DNA from: an uncultured Sphingomonadaceae bacterium
GTDB lineage: Bacteria > Pseudomonadota > Alphaproteobacteria > Sphingomonadales > Sphingomonadaceae
DNA length: 64,000 nt
Direction: 5' to 3'
Assembly (NCBI GenBank): GCA_903871605.1
Contig: CAIQHF010000019.1
Location: 1-64,000, forward strand
Shown here: positions 1 through 9,067 of the stretch, piece after piece
Position numbering within the stretch: the first letter of the stretch is position 1
Layout: the number at the start of each line of letters is the position of its first letter
The notes under the pieces: generated by a model
What the model was told of the DNA's origin: nothing
Database searches by the model: none
Seen by the model: only the letters and a program-made list of their open reading frames with translations
Made by a program: the position numbers and the translations under genes

Positions 1-60
1 CCGGGGCCCAGAGCCACGAGCGTGTCCGTTTGAAGCTCTGGGCCCCGGCTTTCGCCGGGG
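1..60. repeat. REPIN-like palindromic element, cut by window start
   Basis: The right arm, CTCTGGGCCCCGGCTTTCG followed by CCGGGG, and part of the spacer are visible; the left arm is cut by the window edge. It belongs to the same family as the copies at 3005, 17584, 44215 and 51391. It lies immediately 3' of the leftward transglycosylase gene and may act as its terminator or 3' mRNA stabiliser (inference). Confidence 0.75.
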
Positions 61-68
61 TACGGGTC

Positions 69-1148
69 TCAGCCGGCAACCGCATTCGCCAGCAGGCCGA
101 CCGAGAGCGCGTAGAAATTGGAGCAATTGTAATCGAGGATCGCCCGGTAGTTGCCGAAGGTCAGATAGGCGGTGGCGCCCGGGCCGTCGGGCTCGAGCAA
201 TGTCGCCAGCTCGTCGTCGGAGACCGATGGCCCCGCGATCTGCGTGACGCCGAGCGCACGCCATTCGCGCAGCGTCAGCCAGCGGCTGTGGCGCGCATGG
301 ACGCGGGCGCAGCGCGGCCCGACCATCCGCGTCGCGATTCCCGAGCGATCGAGCGACGACGGCACCGAGACCGCGATCCCCCAGGGCTCGCCCGCACGCC
401 AGCCGGCATTGACCAGATAATTGCCGATCGAGGCGAGCGCGTCCGCCGGATCGGTCCAGATGTCGGCGCGCCCGTCGCCGTCGCCGTCGCGCGCGAGGCG
501 GAGATAGGCGGACGGCATGAACTGCGGATAGCCGGTCGCCCCCGCCCAGCTGCCTTTCAGCTGGCTGCGCGGGATGCCGCGATCGATCAGCTGCAGCGTC
601 GCGATCAGCTCGCTTTCGAACAGCTCGCGGCGCCGCCCCTCATAGGCGAGCGAGGCGAGCGAGCGCGGCAGGTCGAAATCGCCGGTATAGCCGCCATAAT
701 TGGTCTCCTGCCCCCAGATCGCGACCATGATCGATTCGGGGACGCCGGTCTCGGCCTCGACGCGACGGAGATTGGAGCGCTGCGCGGCATAGGCGGCGCG
801 ACCACGCGCGATCAGATCGGGGCCGACATGCTTGGCACGATAGGGCGCGAAATTGGGCGACGCCGAGGCGGGGCCGTTGACCGGACCGCCCGGCTGCGCC
901 TGATCGAGCTCGATCACGCGCGGGTTGAAGCTCAGCGTCGGCAGCACCTGGTCGAGCGTCCGCTCCGATACGCCGCGCGCCAATGCACGACTGCGGAAAC
1001 CGACGAGATAGGATTGGAACGCCGCCTCGTCGCCGCTGGACGCCTCCTGCGCACCGGCGAGCGATCCCCCGTCCAATGCACCGAACGGCGACAGCATGGC
1101 GATCGCCAGCGTCGCGGCCACGCCCCACATCCGTATCGCTGACTGCAC
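69..1148 (-). CDS. Lytic murein transglycosylase, MltB/SLT_2 type
   Basis: Probably cleaves the MurNAc-GlcNAc bond of peptidoglycan in the periplasm, forming 1,6-anhydro ends. The protein of about 359 residues starts with a hydrophobic signal segment and carries the MltB-type catalytic core: WGQETNYGG with the catalytic Glu near residue 148, then GATGYPQFMPSAY, and a DGDGDGRADIW stretch typical of the family. Start choice: a GGAGGT lies 4 bases upstream of the GTG at 1146-1148, whereas the ATG at 1128-1130 sits about 22 bases from it. The ATG start would still leave a signal peptide. It is divergent from the tRNA-Ser gene. A C-terminal peptidoglycan-binding domain (residues ~300-355, LTLREWRALG, FGNYRAILDYN) is likely, as in other alphaproteobacterial MltB proteins. 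Confidence 0.9.
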   Translation of the reverse strand: MQSAIRMWGVAATLAIAMLSPFGALDGGSLAGAQEASSGDEAAFQSYLVGFRSRALARGVSERTLDQVLPTLSFNPRVIELDQAQPGGPVNGPASASPNFAPYRAKHVGPDLIARGRAAYAAQRSNLRRVEAETGVPESIMVAIWGQETNYGGYTGDFDLPRSLASLAYEGRRRELFESELIATLQLIDRGIPRSQLKGSWAGATGYPQFMPSAYLRLARDGDGDGRADIWTDPADALASIGNYLVNAGWRAGEPWGIAVSVPSSLDRSGIATRMVGPRCARVHARHSRWLTLREWRALGVTQIAGPSVSDDELATLLEPDGPGATAYLTFGNYRAILDYNCSNFYALSVGLLANAVAG

Positions 1149-1225
1149 TGCCACCTCCGTTGCACGCTTGTCGCATAGCCGGCGATGGCAGTCAGCCAAT
1201 CTTTGCAGCCGTCCCGTCGCTCGAC

Positions 1226-1253
1226 TTGCACTCTGCGGCGCGCGCGCGATAAG
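1226..1253 (+). promoter_or_regulatory. Candidate promoter of tRNA-Ser
   Basis: TTGCAC (1226-1231) and GATAAG (1248-1253) are separated by 16 bases and end about 10 bases before the tRNA, a suitable place for a stable-RNA promoter. The match to sigma-70 consensus is only moderate. Confidence 0.35.
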
Positions 1254-1263
1254 CGGGCGCACC

Positions 1264-1350
1264 GGGCGGGTGGCCGAGTGGTTTAAGGCAACGGTCTTGA
1301 AAACCGTCGTGGGTTCACGCTCACCGTGGGTTCGAATCCCACCCCGCCCG
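1264..1350 (+). tRNA. tRNA-Ser (anticodon TGA)
   Basis: Class II tRNA with a long variable arm. The acceptor stem GGGCGGG (1264-1270) pairs with CCCGCCC (1343-1349), and the discriminator G is at 1350. The anticodon loop CTTGAAA places TGA at 1298-1300. The T arm is GTGGG-TTCGAAT-CCCAC. CCA is not encoded (CCG follows), so it must be added by CCA-transferase. Reads UCN serine codons, mainly UCA. Confidence 0.97.
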
Positions 1351-1420
1351 CCGCGCCTTAAGAGGCTGTTAGCTATCGCGTCGCTAGGATCGCCGCACCG
1401 GATCTTCCGGGGGAGCAGCG

Positions 1421-1738
1421 ATGACGGCTATCATGGAGCGTGCATCCGGCCGCGAGCGTCGTGTCGACGATCGCCACGACGTCCGTGTCGACGCGACCGT
1501 GCGCGCCTATCGCATGCCCACGCTGACCGCGGCCTTGCTCGATGTCTCGGCCGGCGGTGCGATGCTCGCCGCCGATGCGCGCGACTACCGCGCCGGCGAG
1601 GAGATCGTGCTCAACGCGGGCAGGATCGAGGTGGTCGCGACGATCGCCTGGCTCAACGAGAAATTCTTCGGGCTCGCCTTCCATCGCCGGCTGGGGCCGC
1701 ACGAACTCGGCTGGCTGCGCGAGGCGGGCCGCGCCTGA
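1421..1738 (+). CDS. PilZ-domain protein (putative c-di-GMP receptor)
   Basis: A 105-residue protein made of a single PilZ domain. Both halves of the c-di-GMP binding signature are visible: R14-x3-R18 (RVDDR) and D41-x-S43-x2-G46 (DVSAGG). It is cytosolic, with no signal or membrane segment. The family couples cyclic di-GMP levels to motility, exopolysaccharide or cell-cycle outputs. The partner cannot be told from the context, since the gene stands alone between a tRNA and a fatty-acid-type dehydrogenase. The start has GGGGGAGC about 5 bases upstream. Confidence 0.88.
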   Translation: MTAIMERASGRERRVDDRHDVRVDATVRAYRMPTLTAALLDVSAGGAMLAADARDYRAGEEIVLNAGRIEVVATIAWLNEKFFGLAFHRRLGPHELGWLREAGRA

Positions 1739-1804
1739 GGACCTCGGGGGGTTGCCAAGTCGCGCGATACGGTCTTTGCCCACGGCAAACGAACCGAGGA
1801 TGTC

Positions 1805-2995
1805 ATGGCCGAACCCACCATCACCCCGCTCGACTGGGCGGACCCCTTCGATCTCGACGACCAGCTGACCGACGAGGAGCGGCTCGTCCGCGACACCGCG
1901 CACGCCTATGCGCAGGACAAGCTGCTGCCGCGCGTAACGTCGGCCTATCTCGACGAACGCTTCGATCGCGAGATCATGACCGAGATGGGCGAACTCGGCC
2001 TGCTCGGCGCGACGATCCCGCCCGAATATGGCGGCGCCGGGCTCGGCTATGTCGCCTATGGGCTGATCGCGCGCGAGGTCGAGCGCGTCGATTCGGGCTA
2101 TCGCTCGGCGATGAGCGTGCAGTCGAGCCTCGTGATGCACCCGATCTATGCCTATGGGTCGGAGGAGCAGCGTAGGAAATATCTGCCCCGGCTGGCGAGC
2201 GGCGCATGGGTCGGCTGCTTCGGGCTGACCGAGCCCGACGCCGGATCGGACCCTGCGGGGATGCGCACCAGGGCGACCAGGATCGACGGCGGCTACAAGC
2301 TCGACGGCGCCAAGATGTGGATCACCAACTCGCCGATCGCCGATCTCGCGGTCGTGTGGGCCAAGTCCGACGCGCATGAAGGCGCAATTCGCGGCTTCGT
2401 CGTCGAGCGCGGGATGAAAGGGTTTTCGACCCCCAAGATCGAGGGCAAGCTGTCGCTGCGCGCGTCGATCACCGGCGAGATCGTGCTCGACGGCGTCGAG
2501 GTTGGCGAGGATGCGCTGCTTCCCAATGTGCAGGGCCTCAAAGGCCCCTTCGGCTGCCTCAACCGCGCGCGCTACGGCATCGGCTGGGGTGCGATGGGTG
2601 CGGCGGAAGCGTGTCTGCACGCCGCGCGCGCCTACACGCTCGATCGCAAGCAGTTCGGCGTGCCGCTCGCCTCGAAGCAGCTCGTCCAATTGAAGCTCGC
2701 CGACATGCTGACCGAAATCGGGCTTGGGCTGCAGGCGTCGCTCAGGATCGGGCGCAGGATGGAGCAGGGCGTGCTCCAGCCCGACCTGATCTCGCTCGCC
2801 AAGCGCAACAATTGCGGCAAGGCGCTCGCGATCGCGCGGGTCGCGCGCGACATGCACGGCGGCAACGGCATCTCCGCCGAATTCCATGTCATCCGCCACG
2901 CCGCCAATCTCGAGACGGTCAACACCTATGAGGGCACGCACGACATCCACGGGCTGATTTTGGGACGCGCGATTACGGGGTTGTCGGCGTTTTGA
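1805..2995 (+). CDS. gcdH: Glutaryl-CoA dehydrogenase
   Basis: FAD flavoprotein of the acyl-CoA dehydrogenase family that oxidises and decarboxylates glutaryl-CoA to crotonyl-CoA in lysine and tryptophan breakdown. It has 396 residues, the family's usual length. Visible features: [12 protein letters not shown] flavin/substrate motif, KMWITNSP, R in LDRKQFG, GGNGI near residue 350, and the catalytic base in [10 protein letters not shown] (Glu about 376), a position characteristic of GCDH. The CoA-transferase gene follows on the same strand after a palindromic repeat. That neighbour supports glutarate rather than a generic acyl-CoA as substrate. Isovaleryl- or butyryl-CoA dehydrogenase is less likely given the C-terminal motif. 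Confidence 0.9.
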   Translation: MAEPTITPLDWADPFDLDDQLTDEERLVRDTAHAYAQDKLLPRVTSAYLDERFDREIMTEMGELGLLGATIPPEYGGAGLGYVAYGLIAREVERVDSGYRSAMSVQSSLVMHPIYAYGSEEQRRKYLPRLASGAWVGCFGLTEPDAGSDPAGMRTRATRIDGGYKLDGAKMWITNSPIADLAVVWAKSDAHEGAIRGFVVERGMKGFSTPKIEGKLSLRASITGEIVLDGVEVGEDALLPNVQGLKGPFGCLNRARYGIGWGAMGAAEACLHAARAYTLDRKQFGVPLASKQLVQLKLADMLTEIGLGLQASLRIGRRMEQGVLQPDLISLAKRNNCGKALAIARVARDMHGGNGISAEFHVIRHAANLETVNTYEGTHDIHGLILGRAITGLSAF

Positions 2996-3004
2996 AGAGG
3001 CACG

Positions 3005-3082
3005 GTTCCCCGGCGAAAGCCGGGGTCCAGAGCTGCAGAACGCGGCGCCCGTGGCCCTGGACCCCGGCTTCCGCCGGGGAAC
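3005..3082. repeat. REPIN-like palindromic element; supplies an RBS
   Basis: Two inverted arms, GTTCCCCGGCGAAAGCC at the left and the complement GGCTTCCGCCGGGGAAC at the right, flank a variable spacer, giving a long imperfect hairpin. The last bases, GGGGA at 3076-3080, lie 9 bases before the CoA-transferase ATG at 3090 and are the only Shine-Dalgarno-like sequence there. Confidence 0.9.
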
Positions 3083-3089
3083 GGTCGCA

Positions 3090-4259
3090 ATGACCGCCAA
3101 GCCCCTCGCCGGCATCCGCATCCTCGAGCTCGCGCGCATCCTCGCGGGGCCGTGGGCGGGGCAGCTTCTCGCCGATCTCGGCGCCGAGGTGGTCAAGGTC
3201 GAGCGGCCGCACGAGGGCGACGACACGCGGCATTGGGGGCCGCCCTTCCTCACCGACCCGCAAGGCGGCTCGCTCGATGCCGCCTATTTCCACGCATGCA
3301 ACCGCGGCAAGCGCTCGATCGCGATCGACATCGCGACGCCCGAGGGCCAGGCGGAGGTGCGCGCGCTGGCGGCGACATCCGACGTCGTGATCGAGAATTT
3401 CAAGGTCGGCGCGCTCGCCAAATACGGGCTCGACCATGCCGCGCTGTCGGCGGTCAATCCGCGCCTCGTCACCTGCTCGATCACCGGCTTCGGCCAGACC
3501 GGCCCCTATGCCCCGCGCGCCGGCTACGACTTCATCATCCAGGCGATCGGCGGCGCGATGTCGCTCACCGGCGAGCCCGACGGTGCGCCGCAGAAGGCAG
3601 GTGTCGCCTATGCCGACATCTTCACCGGCCTTTATGCGAGCGTCGCGATCCTCGCCGCGCTGCGCCGCCGCGACCAGACCGGCATCGGCGCGCATATCGA
3701 CATGGCACTGCTCGATTCGCAGGTCGGCGTGCTCGCCAACCAGGCGCTCAACTATATGGCGACCGGCGAGGCGCCCAAGCGGATGGGCAATGGCCACGCC
3801 AATCTCGTCCCCTATCAGGGCTTCGCCTGCGCCGACGGCGACATCATCGTCGCGGTGGGCAATGATCGCCAGTTCGCCAGGCTGTGCGCGATGCTCGGGC
3901 TCGACGCGCTCGCGACCGACGCGCGTTTCCGCACCAATCCCGGCCGCGTGACCAACCGCGCGGCATTGCTGCCGCTGCTCGCCGAGGCGATCGCGATCTG
4001 GCCGCGCGCGACGCTGGCGGCGCGGATGGAGGCGGCCGGCGTGCCGGGCGGGCCGATCAACCCGCTCGATGCGGTGTTCGCCGACCCACAGGTCGTCGCG
4101 CGCGGCATGGCGATCATGTCGCCGGGGCCGGACGGTCCGCTACCCGGCCTGGCCAGCCCGATCGTGATCGATGGCGAGCGCCAGAACGCACATCGCGCCG
4201 CACCGCGTCTGGACGCGGACGGCGCGACGATACGCGAAGCGCTGAACGCCGGCGGATAG
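3090..4259 (+). CDS. CaiB/BaiF (family III) CoA-transferase, probably glutarate-specific
   Basis: A 389-residue family III CoA-transferase. It has the N-terminal GIRILELARILAGPWAG, LADLGAEVVKVE, the NRGKRSIAID motif, and the catalytic Asp in AYADIFTG (about residue 176), which forms the aspartyl-CoA thioester. The adjacent upstream glutaryl-CoA dehydrogenase suggests it activates glutarate using succinyl-CoA, as the mitochondrial SUGCT homologue does; this is inference, and formyl-CoA or carnitine-CoA activity is also known in the family. An in-frame ATG at 3051 lies inside the repeat and is rejected as start. The gene ends 15 bases before the convergent rpmE stop. Confidence 0.85.
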   Translation: MTAKPLAGIRILELARILAGPWAGQLLADLGAEVVKVERPHEGDDTRHWGPPFLTDPQGGSLDAAYFHACNRGKRSIAIDIATPEGQAEVRALAATSDVVIENFKVGALAKYGLDHAALSAVNPRLVTCSITGFGQTGPYAPRAGYDFIIQAIGGAMSLTGEPDGAPQKAGVAYADIFTGLYASVAILAALRRRDQTGIGAHIDMALLDSQVGVLANQALNYMATGEAPKRMGNGHANLVPYQGFACADGDIIVAVGNDRQFARLCAMLGLDALATDARFRTNPGRVTNRAALLPLLAEAIAIWPRATLAARMEAAGVPGGPINPLDAVFADPQVVARGMAIMSPGPDGPLPGLASPIVIDGERQNAHRAAPRLDADGATIREALNAGG

Positions 4260-4274
4260 CTCCGCCGGAAACGC

Positions 4275-4508
4275 CTACTTCTTGCCGAGGCTGCCGATGC
4301 TGCCGAAACGCTTGTTGAAGCGCGCGACCTGACCGCCGGCGTCGAGCATGTTGCCGCGCCCGCCGGTCCACGCCGGATGCGACAGCGGATCGATGTCGAG
4401 CAGCAGCGTGTCGCCTTCCTTGCCCCACGTCGAATGGGTCTTGTAGGTGGTGCCATCGGTCATCTGGACCGTGATCTCGTGATAGTCGGGGTGGGTATTC
4501 TTCTTCAC
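4275..4508 (-). CDS. rpmE: 50S ribosomal protein L31 (cysteine-free type)
   Basis: A 77-residue protein with the L31 pattern [25 protein letters not shown] and a C-terminal RFNKRFG. It contains no cysteine, so it is the C-minus form that lacks the zinc site of classical L31. Translation starts at GTG (4506-4508) with GGAG eight bases upstream; no ATG is available in frame at that place. It is located at the large-subunit central protuberance in the family. It is divergent from mobA. Confidence 0.93.
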   Translation of the reverse strand: MKKNTHPDYHEITVQMTDGTTYKTHSTWGKEGDTLLLDIDPLSHPAWTGGRGNMLDAGGQVARFNKRFGSIGSLGKK

Positions 4509-4591
4509 CGGGCAAACTCCGTGAGCATGCTGGTTACCGACCAGCATCGCAAGGCGGCCCCGATAGGCGAAGCGACCGCAGGACGCAAGCC

Positions 4592-5137
4592 GTGAGGCTG
4601 CTCGGGGCGATCCTCGGCGGCGGCATGGCGCGGCGCTTCGGGAGCGACAAGGCGCTTGCCGCGATCGACGGGCGGCCGATGCTCGATCATGTCGTCGAGC
4701 GGTTGCGGCCGCAATGCGACGCGCTGAGCGTGGTCGGGCGCGACTGGCCGGGGCTGGCGCGGATCGACGACCTCCCCGCCCCCGGCCTCGGCCCGCTCGG
4801 CGGACTGGCCGGCGCACTCGCCGAAGCGCGTGCGCGCGGCTTCGACGCGGTGCTCACCGCGGGCTGCGATCTGCCCGGGCTCCCGCTCGACATCGGCGGG
4901 CGGCTGGGTTCGCCCAACGCGATACTGCGCGGCCAGCCGACGATCGGATTATGGGACGTCGTGCTCGCCGACCCGCTCGTCTCCTGGCTGGCGACGTCGG
5001 CGGACCGGTCGGTCCGCGCCTGGGCGATCGCCGCCGGCGCGCGCTGGGTCATCGGCGACGGCGACATCGCCAACGTCAACACGCCGGCCGATCTCGCCGC
5101 GTTCAGTCCGCCGGCGCGTCCGCGATCATCGCGGTGA
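4592..5137 (+). CDS. mobA: Molybdenum cofactor guanylyltransferase
   Basis: Transfers GMP from GTP to molybdopterin to give the guanine dinucleotide form of Moco. The 181-residue protein shows the nucleotidyltransferase signature [14 protein letters not shown] at residues 8-21 and the metal-site AGCDLPG near residue 90. It starts at GTG 4592 with an AGGA upstream. No other molybdopterin genes are nearby. The last 35 bases overlap the convergent fabZ gene, so the C-terminal residues (PPARPRSSR) are read antisense to fabZ. Confidence 0.85.
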   Translation: MRLLGAILGGGMARRFGSDKALAAIDGRPMLDHVVERLRPQCDALSVVGRDWPGLARIDDLPAPGLGPLGGLAGALAEARARGFDAVLTAGCDLPGLPLDIGGRLGSPNAILRGQPTIGLWDVVLADPLVSWLATSADRSVRAWAIAAGARWVIGDGDIANVNTPADLAAFSPPARPRSSR

Positions 5138-5585
5138 AGCCGACCTCGGTGGCGAGCTTGCCGTTGACCGACGCCCGCCCCGCGAACTTGCAGACCTTGC
5201 CGCGCATCTGCACGACATCGACCTCGAGCACGAGCAGCACGCCGGGCTCGACGGGGACGCGGAACTTGGCGTTCTCGATCCCCATGAAATAGACGAGCTT
5301 GCCCGACGAGGCGACGCCGAAGCTCTCGATCGCGAGCACCGCGGCCGCCTGCGCCAGCGCCTCGATCACGAGCACGCCCGGCATGATCGGACGACCGGGG
5401 AAATGGCCCTGGAAGAAGGCCTCGTTGATCGACACCGCCTTGATCGCGCGGATCGACGTGTTGAGGACGATCTCCTCGACACGATCGACCAGCAGCATCG
5501 GGTAGCGATGCGGCAACGCCGCCATCACCCGCCGGATATCCAGCGGGCCGACGACGGCGTTGTCCGTTACGGGCGCTTCGCTCAC
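5103..5585 (-). CDS. fabZ: 3-hydroxyacyl-ACP dehydratase FabZ
   Basis: Hot-dog fold dehydratase of type II fatty-acid synthesis. Its 160 residues include [11 protein letters not shown] and the catalytic segment [15 protein letters not shown], with His61 and Glu75 as the active-site pair. Its start overlaps the end of ompH by 4 bases (ATGA), so they are co-translated. In most Gram-negatives lpxD precedes and lpxA/lpxB follow fabZ at this place. Here all are missing, which fits a sphingolipid rather than LPS outer membrane. The 3' end overlaps mobA convergently by 35 bases. Confidence 0.96.
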   Translation of the reverse strand: MSEAPVTDNAVVGPLDIRRVMAALPHRYPMLLVDRVEEIVLNTSIRAIKAVSINEAFFQGHFPGRPIMPGVLVIEALAQAAAVLAIESFGVASSGKLVYFMGIENAKFRVPVEPGVLLVLEVDVVQMRGKVCKFAGRASVNGKLATEVGFTAMIADAPAD

Positions 5586-6193
5586 CGGCCCTGCGTGGGC
5601 TTCGAGCTGGTCGAAGGCGCGGGCGTTGCGGCCGGCTGCGGCGGCGTGATGCTCGGCGTGGTGAACGAGGCGTCGAGGCGCTGAACCAGCGTGCTCGTGA
5701 TGTCGTTGGCGGGATCCGACGCCAGCGTCGAATCCTTGGCGACGACCGCGGTCGCCTTGCGCTCGGCGCGGATCTGCTCGGCGACGGGCCGCGCATGATC
5801 GATGATCTGCGAACGGACATAGCCGGCGAGCTGGTTGACGCCCTGCTCGACCTCCTGGACCGCATCCTGCGCGGCCTGCACACGATCGCGCGCCTGCAGG
5901 AAGGCCGGGGTCGGCTGCGGCTGCGCGCCGGGCTTGGTCGCCGCCTTCAGCGCCGTGACCGCCGCATTATACGCGGTGATCGCGGTGTTGAGCTCGCTCT
6001 GGCGCTGCTGGAGCACGGGGTTGTACTTCGCGCTGAGCTGCTGGCTGCCGCTCTTTCCGGCTGCCGAATTCTGGAACATCTGGTCAACGTCGACGGTCAG
6101 CACCGCACCGGATTCGGCGGCCAGAACGGGCATGGCGGCAAAGGAAACGGCGGCCGTCGCGGCGAACAGGGCCGACTTGAAGATCTTGGTCAT
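5582..6193 (-). CDS. OmpH/Skp-family periplasmic chaperone
   Basis: A 203-residue protein with a clear Sec signal peptide (hydrophobic stretch ending MPVLA-AESG). A long helical, Gln/Ala-rich body (residues ~45-140) would form the tentacles of a Skp-like trimer that escorts outer-membrane proteins to BamA. The C-terminal 30 residues are Pro/Thr/Ser-rich ([16 protein letters not shown]) and unlike E. coli Skp. The ATG shares one base with the bamA stop (TGATG), and the end overlaps the fabZ start, so it sits inside one operon. Confidence 0.88.
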   Translation of the reverse strand: MTKIFKSALFAATAAVSFAAMPVLAAESGAVLTVDVDQMFQNSAAGKSGSQQLSAKYNPVLQQRQSELNTAITAYNAAVTALKAATKPGAQPQPTPAFLQARDRVQAAQDAVQEVEQGVNQLAGYVRSQIIDHARPVAEQIRAERKATAVVAKDSTLASDPANDITSTLVQRLDASFTTPSITPPQPAATPAPSTSSKPTQGR

Positions 6194-8946
6194 CAGAACT
6201 GCGTTCCTACATTGAAGGAGAAGAGCTTGGTTTCGTCGCCCTTTTGCTTGACCAGCGCCTTGGCGATGTCAATCCGCAGCGGGCCGAAGGGCGAATTCCA
6301 CGAAACGCCGAAGCCGATCGAGACGCGCGGCTTCCAGCTGCCGCCGTAATAAACCTCCTGATACGGCGACAGCGACGTTGCATAAAGCGTCGTGCCGGAC
6401 GGGCAGGTTGCGCCCTTGCTGATCGAACTCAGCGTCGTGCTGGTCGTACCGTCGGATGCGGTGGTGGTGGTCTGGCACTGGTTGAGCCCGTTGGCATCGG
6501 GGATCGGGCGGATCAGCGCGGTCGAGCCCGGTGCTGTCTCGCTATTGTCGAGCGTCGGCGCCTTGACGCCGAACACCGAGCCCATGTCCATGAAGATCGA
6601 CGGCTTGAAGCCTGCCTCCTTGGCACCGGCACCGAGCGGGATCTGGACCTCGATATGGCCGAGATAATCGGCCCGGCCACCGAGCGCGTCATCCTGCAGG
6701 ATGCCGCTCTTGGACAGGTTGACCGTGGTATTGTCGGAATTATACCCATAGCGGACGACGCGCGGGCCAATGCCGCGAATGTCGAAGCCGCGCAGCTGCG
6801 GCTCGCCGAGATAGAAGCGATCGGTCAGGCGGATGCGATCCACCTCGTTGCCCGTATCGTCGTAGCGCTTGGCGCCATAGGGCAGGATATAGCCGGCCTC
6901 GGCGTGCAGGTTGAGCACGAAACCGGACCCGAGGTCATGATATTTGTCGTTCGAGACCGTCGTGCGCAGATATTTGACGCTGCCGCCGAGACCCGCAATA
7001 TCCTGGCTGAACACGAAGCGATTGCCCTTCGACGGGGTGATCCGGTTGTTCAGATTGTCATAGACGATGCTGTAGCCGGCCGACGATGTCGTGCGGTTCC
7101 CGACCGCGTCGCACAGATAACGCCCCGCGAGGATCGGATCGCAGACCAGCGGCCCGTTGTCGTCGACGGTGCCGTCGGGCAGCTGCTCGAAATTGCTGTA
7201 ATAGGTGCTCTTGTCGAGCGTGACCTTGTCCTGGCTGAGCCCGTAGCGCGTCGCCAGCGACCAATATTCGGTCAGCTGGAAGCCGAAGCGCAGCTGGAAG
7301 CCCGTCGTCGTCTCGTTATAGGTCGTGTTGCGGTTGTCGGTCGCGGTCTGGTCGAACGAGCTGTAGTCGCGGCGGAAGATGTCGAAGCCGAACGCGACGT
7401 TCTTGTCGAACAGATAGGGCTCGGTGAAGCCCGCGCTGACCGACTTCGAATAGAGCGACCAGTCCGCGCTGGCGCGCACCGTCTGGCCCTTGCCGCGGAA
7501 ATTGGCCTGCTCGATCGACAGGTTGACGATGAACTTCTCGAGGCTCGAATAGCCCGCCGAGACCTGCAGCTGGCCAGTCGACTTCTCCTGGACATTGGCC
7601 TCGAGAACGACCTTGTCGGGCGCCGAGCCCGGCTTCTGGTCGATTTCGAGCTTGTCCTGGAAATAGCCCAGCGAGCGGATGCGGTCGCGCGACCGCTTGA
7701 CCTGGAAGCCGTTGAACGCATCGCCCTCGGCGAGGCGGAATTCGCGGCGGACGACCTTGTCCTGCGTCAGCGTGTTGCCGTTGATGTCGATCCGCTCGAC
7801 ATAGGCGCGCGGCGTCTGCTTGGCGTTGAAGGTGACGCCCATCGTCAGCTTGTCGCCGTCGCGGTGGAAATCGGGATCGATGTTGGCGAAGGCGTAACCC
7901 AGGATGCCGGCGGTCTCGGTCATCGAATCGACCGTGTCCTCGACCGTCTTGGCATTGTACCAATCGCCCGGCTTGACCTTGATCAGCGTACTCAGCACGT
8001 CGGGCTTCAGGTCGCGGATGTCGCTCTGGACGTCGATCTTGCCGAATTTGTAGCGTTTGCCCTCCTCCACCACATAGGTGATGATGAAGTCCTTCTTGTC
8101 GGGCGTGAGCTCGGCGACCGCGGAGACGACGCGGAAATCGGCATAGCCCTGCGTCAGGTAGAATTGGCGCAGCTTCTGCTGGTCGTAGGCGAGGCGATCG
8201 GGATCGTAGCTGGTGCCCGACGACAGGAAGTGGGTGAGCGTCGCTTCCTTGGTGGCCATCTGGCCCTTGAGCTCGCTGTCCGAGAAATGGTCGTTGCCGA
8301 TGATGTTGATCCGCTTGACCTTGGACTTGTCGCCCTCGTGGATCTCGAACACGACGTCGACGCGGTTCTGGTCGAGCAGCACCATCTGCGGATCGACGGT
8401 CGCGGCATAGCGGCCCTGGCGGCGATACAGCTCGATGATCCGGCCGACATCGGCGCGCACCTTCGATCGCGTGAAGATCTCGCGCGCCGCCAGCTTGATC
8501 TCGGGCATGATCTTGTCGTTCTTGAGGCGCTTATTGCCCTCGAGCACGATACGATTGACCACCGGATTCTCGCGCACCGCGATCACGATGTCGCCCGAAT
8601 TCTCGTCGCGGATCGTGACGTCGGCGAACAATTCGGTCGCATAGAGCGCCTTGAGCGCGGTATCGCCCGCCTCGCGGGTATAGCCGTCGCCGACATGGAG
8701 CGCGATGTAGGACAGCACCGTCTCGGGCTCGAGACGCTGATTGCCCGTCACCTTGATCGATCGGATCGTCTCGCTCGGCGAGGCGGCATCGGGCGCGGTG
8801 CTGACCGCCGGTGCGGCCCCCAGCGGCACGGGCACGCCGTGCGGATGACGCGGCGCCTTCTGCGCCTGCGCCGGAACTTCATATCCCGTCGCCAGGATCG
8901 TTCCGATCAGCAGCACGGATGCTATCCGGCTGTGCTTGCCATCCAT
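6193..8946 (-). CDS. bamA: Outer membrane protein assembly factor BamA
   Basis: Central subunit of the beta-barrel assembly machine. After a signal segment (MDGKHSRIASVLLIGTIL, cut near VPAQA) come five POTRA repeats (roughly residues 45-430) and a 16-strand barrel ending in aromatic F (FNVGTQF). The substrate-gating motif is LRGF in GEPQLRGFDIRG. At about 917 residues it is longer than usual, partly because of a Thr/Ser-rich loop with two cysteines near the C-terminus (bases ~6385-6495). ATG at 8944-8946 is preferred over the upstream in-frame GTG at 8970, which lacks an RBS. Its stop overlaps the ompH ATG by one base. Confidence 0.96.
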   Translation of the reverse strand: MDGKHSRIASVLLIGTILATGYEVPAQAQKAPRHPHGVPVPLGAAPAVSTAPDAASPSETIRSIKVTGNQRLEPETVLSYIALHVGDGYTREAGDTALKALYATELFADVTIRDENSGDIVIAVRENPVVNRIVLEGNKRLKNDKIMPEIKLAAREIFTRSKVRADVGRIIELYRRQGRYAATVDPQMVLLDQNRVDVVFEIHEGDKSKVKRINIIGNDHFSDSELKGQMATKEATLTHFLSSGTSYDPDRLAYDQQKLRQFYLTQGYADFRVVSAVAELTPDKKDFIITYVVEEGKRYKFGKIDVQSDIRDLKPDVLSTLIKVKPGDWYNAKTVEDTVDSMTETAGILGYAFANIDPDFHRDGDKLTMGVTFNAKQTPRAYVERIDINGNTLTQDKVVRREFRLAEGDAFNGFQVKRSRDRIRSLGYFQDKLEIDQKPGSAPDKVVLEANVQEKSTGQLQVSAGYSSLEKFIVNLSIEQANFRGKGQTVRASADWSLYSKSVSAGFTEPYLFDKNVAFGFDIFRRDYSSFDQTATDNRNTTYNETTTGFQLRFGFQLTEYWSLATRYGLSQDKVTLDKSTYYSNFEQLPDGTVDDNGPLVCDPILAGRYLCDAVGNRTTSSAGYSIVYDNLNNRITPSKGNRFVFSQDIAGLGGSVKYLRTTVSNDKYHDLGSGFVLNLHAEAGYILPYGAKRYDDTGNEVDRIRLTDRFYLGEPQLRGFDIRGIGPRVVRYGYNSDNTTVNLSKSGILQDDALGGRADYLGHIEVQIPLGAGAKEAGFKPSIFMDMGSVFGVKAPTLDNSETAPGSTALIRPIPDANGLNQCQTTTTASDGTTSTTLSSISKGATCPSGTTLYATSLSPYQEVYYGGSWKPRVSIGFGVSWNSPFGPLRIDIAKALVKQKGDETKLFSFNVGTQF

Positions 8947-9067
8947 TCTCACGCTTGTAATCGCCCTCACGCTTGCAAGGGCCGGCTTGCGCCATGCCCG
9001 CTGCTCCCACTCTTACGCCCTGCCCGATCAGCGCCCGGCGATCAACCCGGCATGAGCCGGAGCGGGG

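Noticed and set aside
1373-3253. Long - strand open frame opposite the PilZ and gcdH genes
   Set aside because: Mirror of gcdH coding bias; it also passes through a palindromic element and lacks family motifs.
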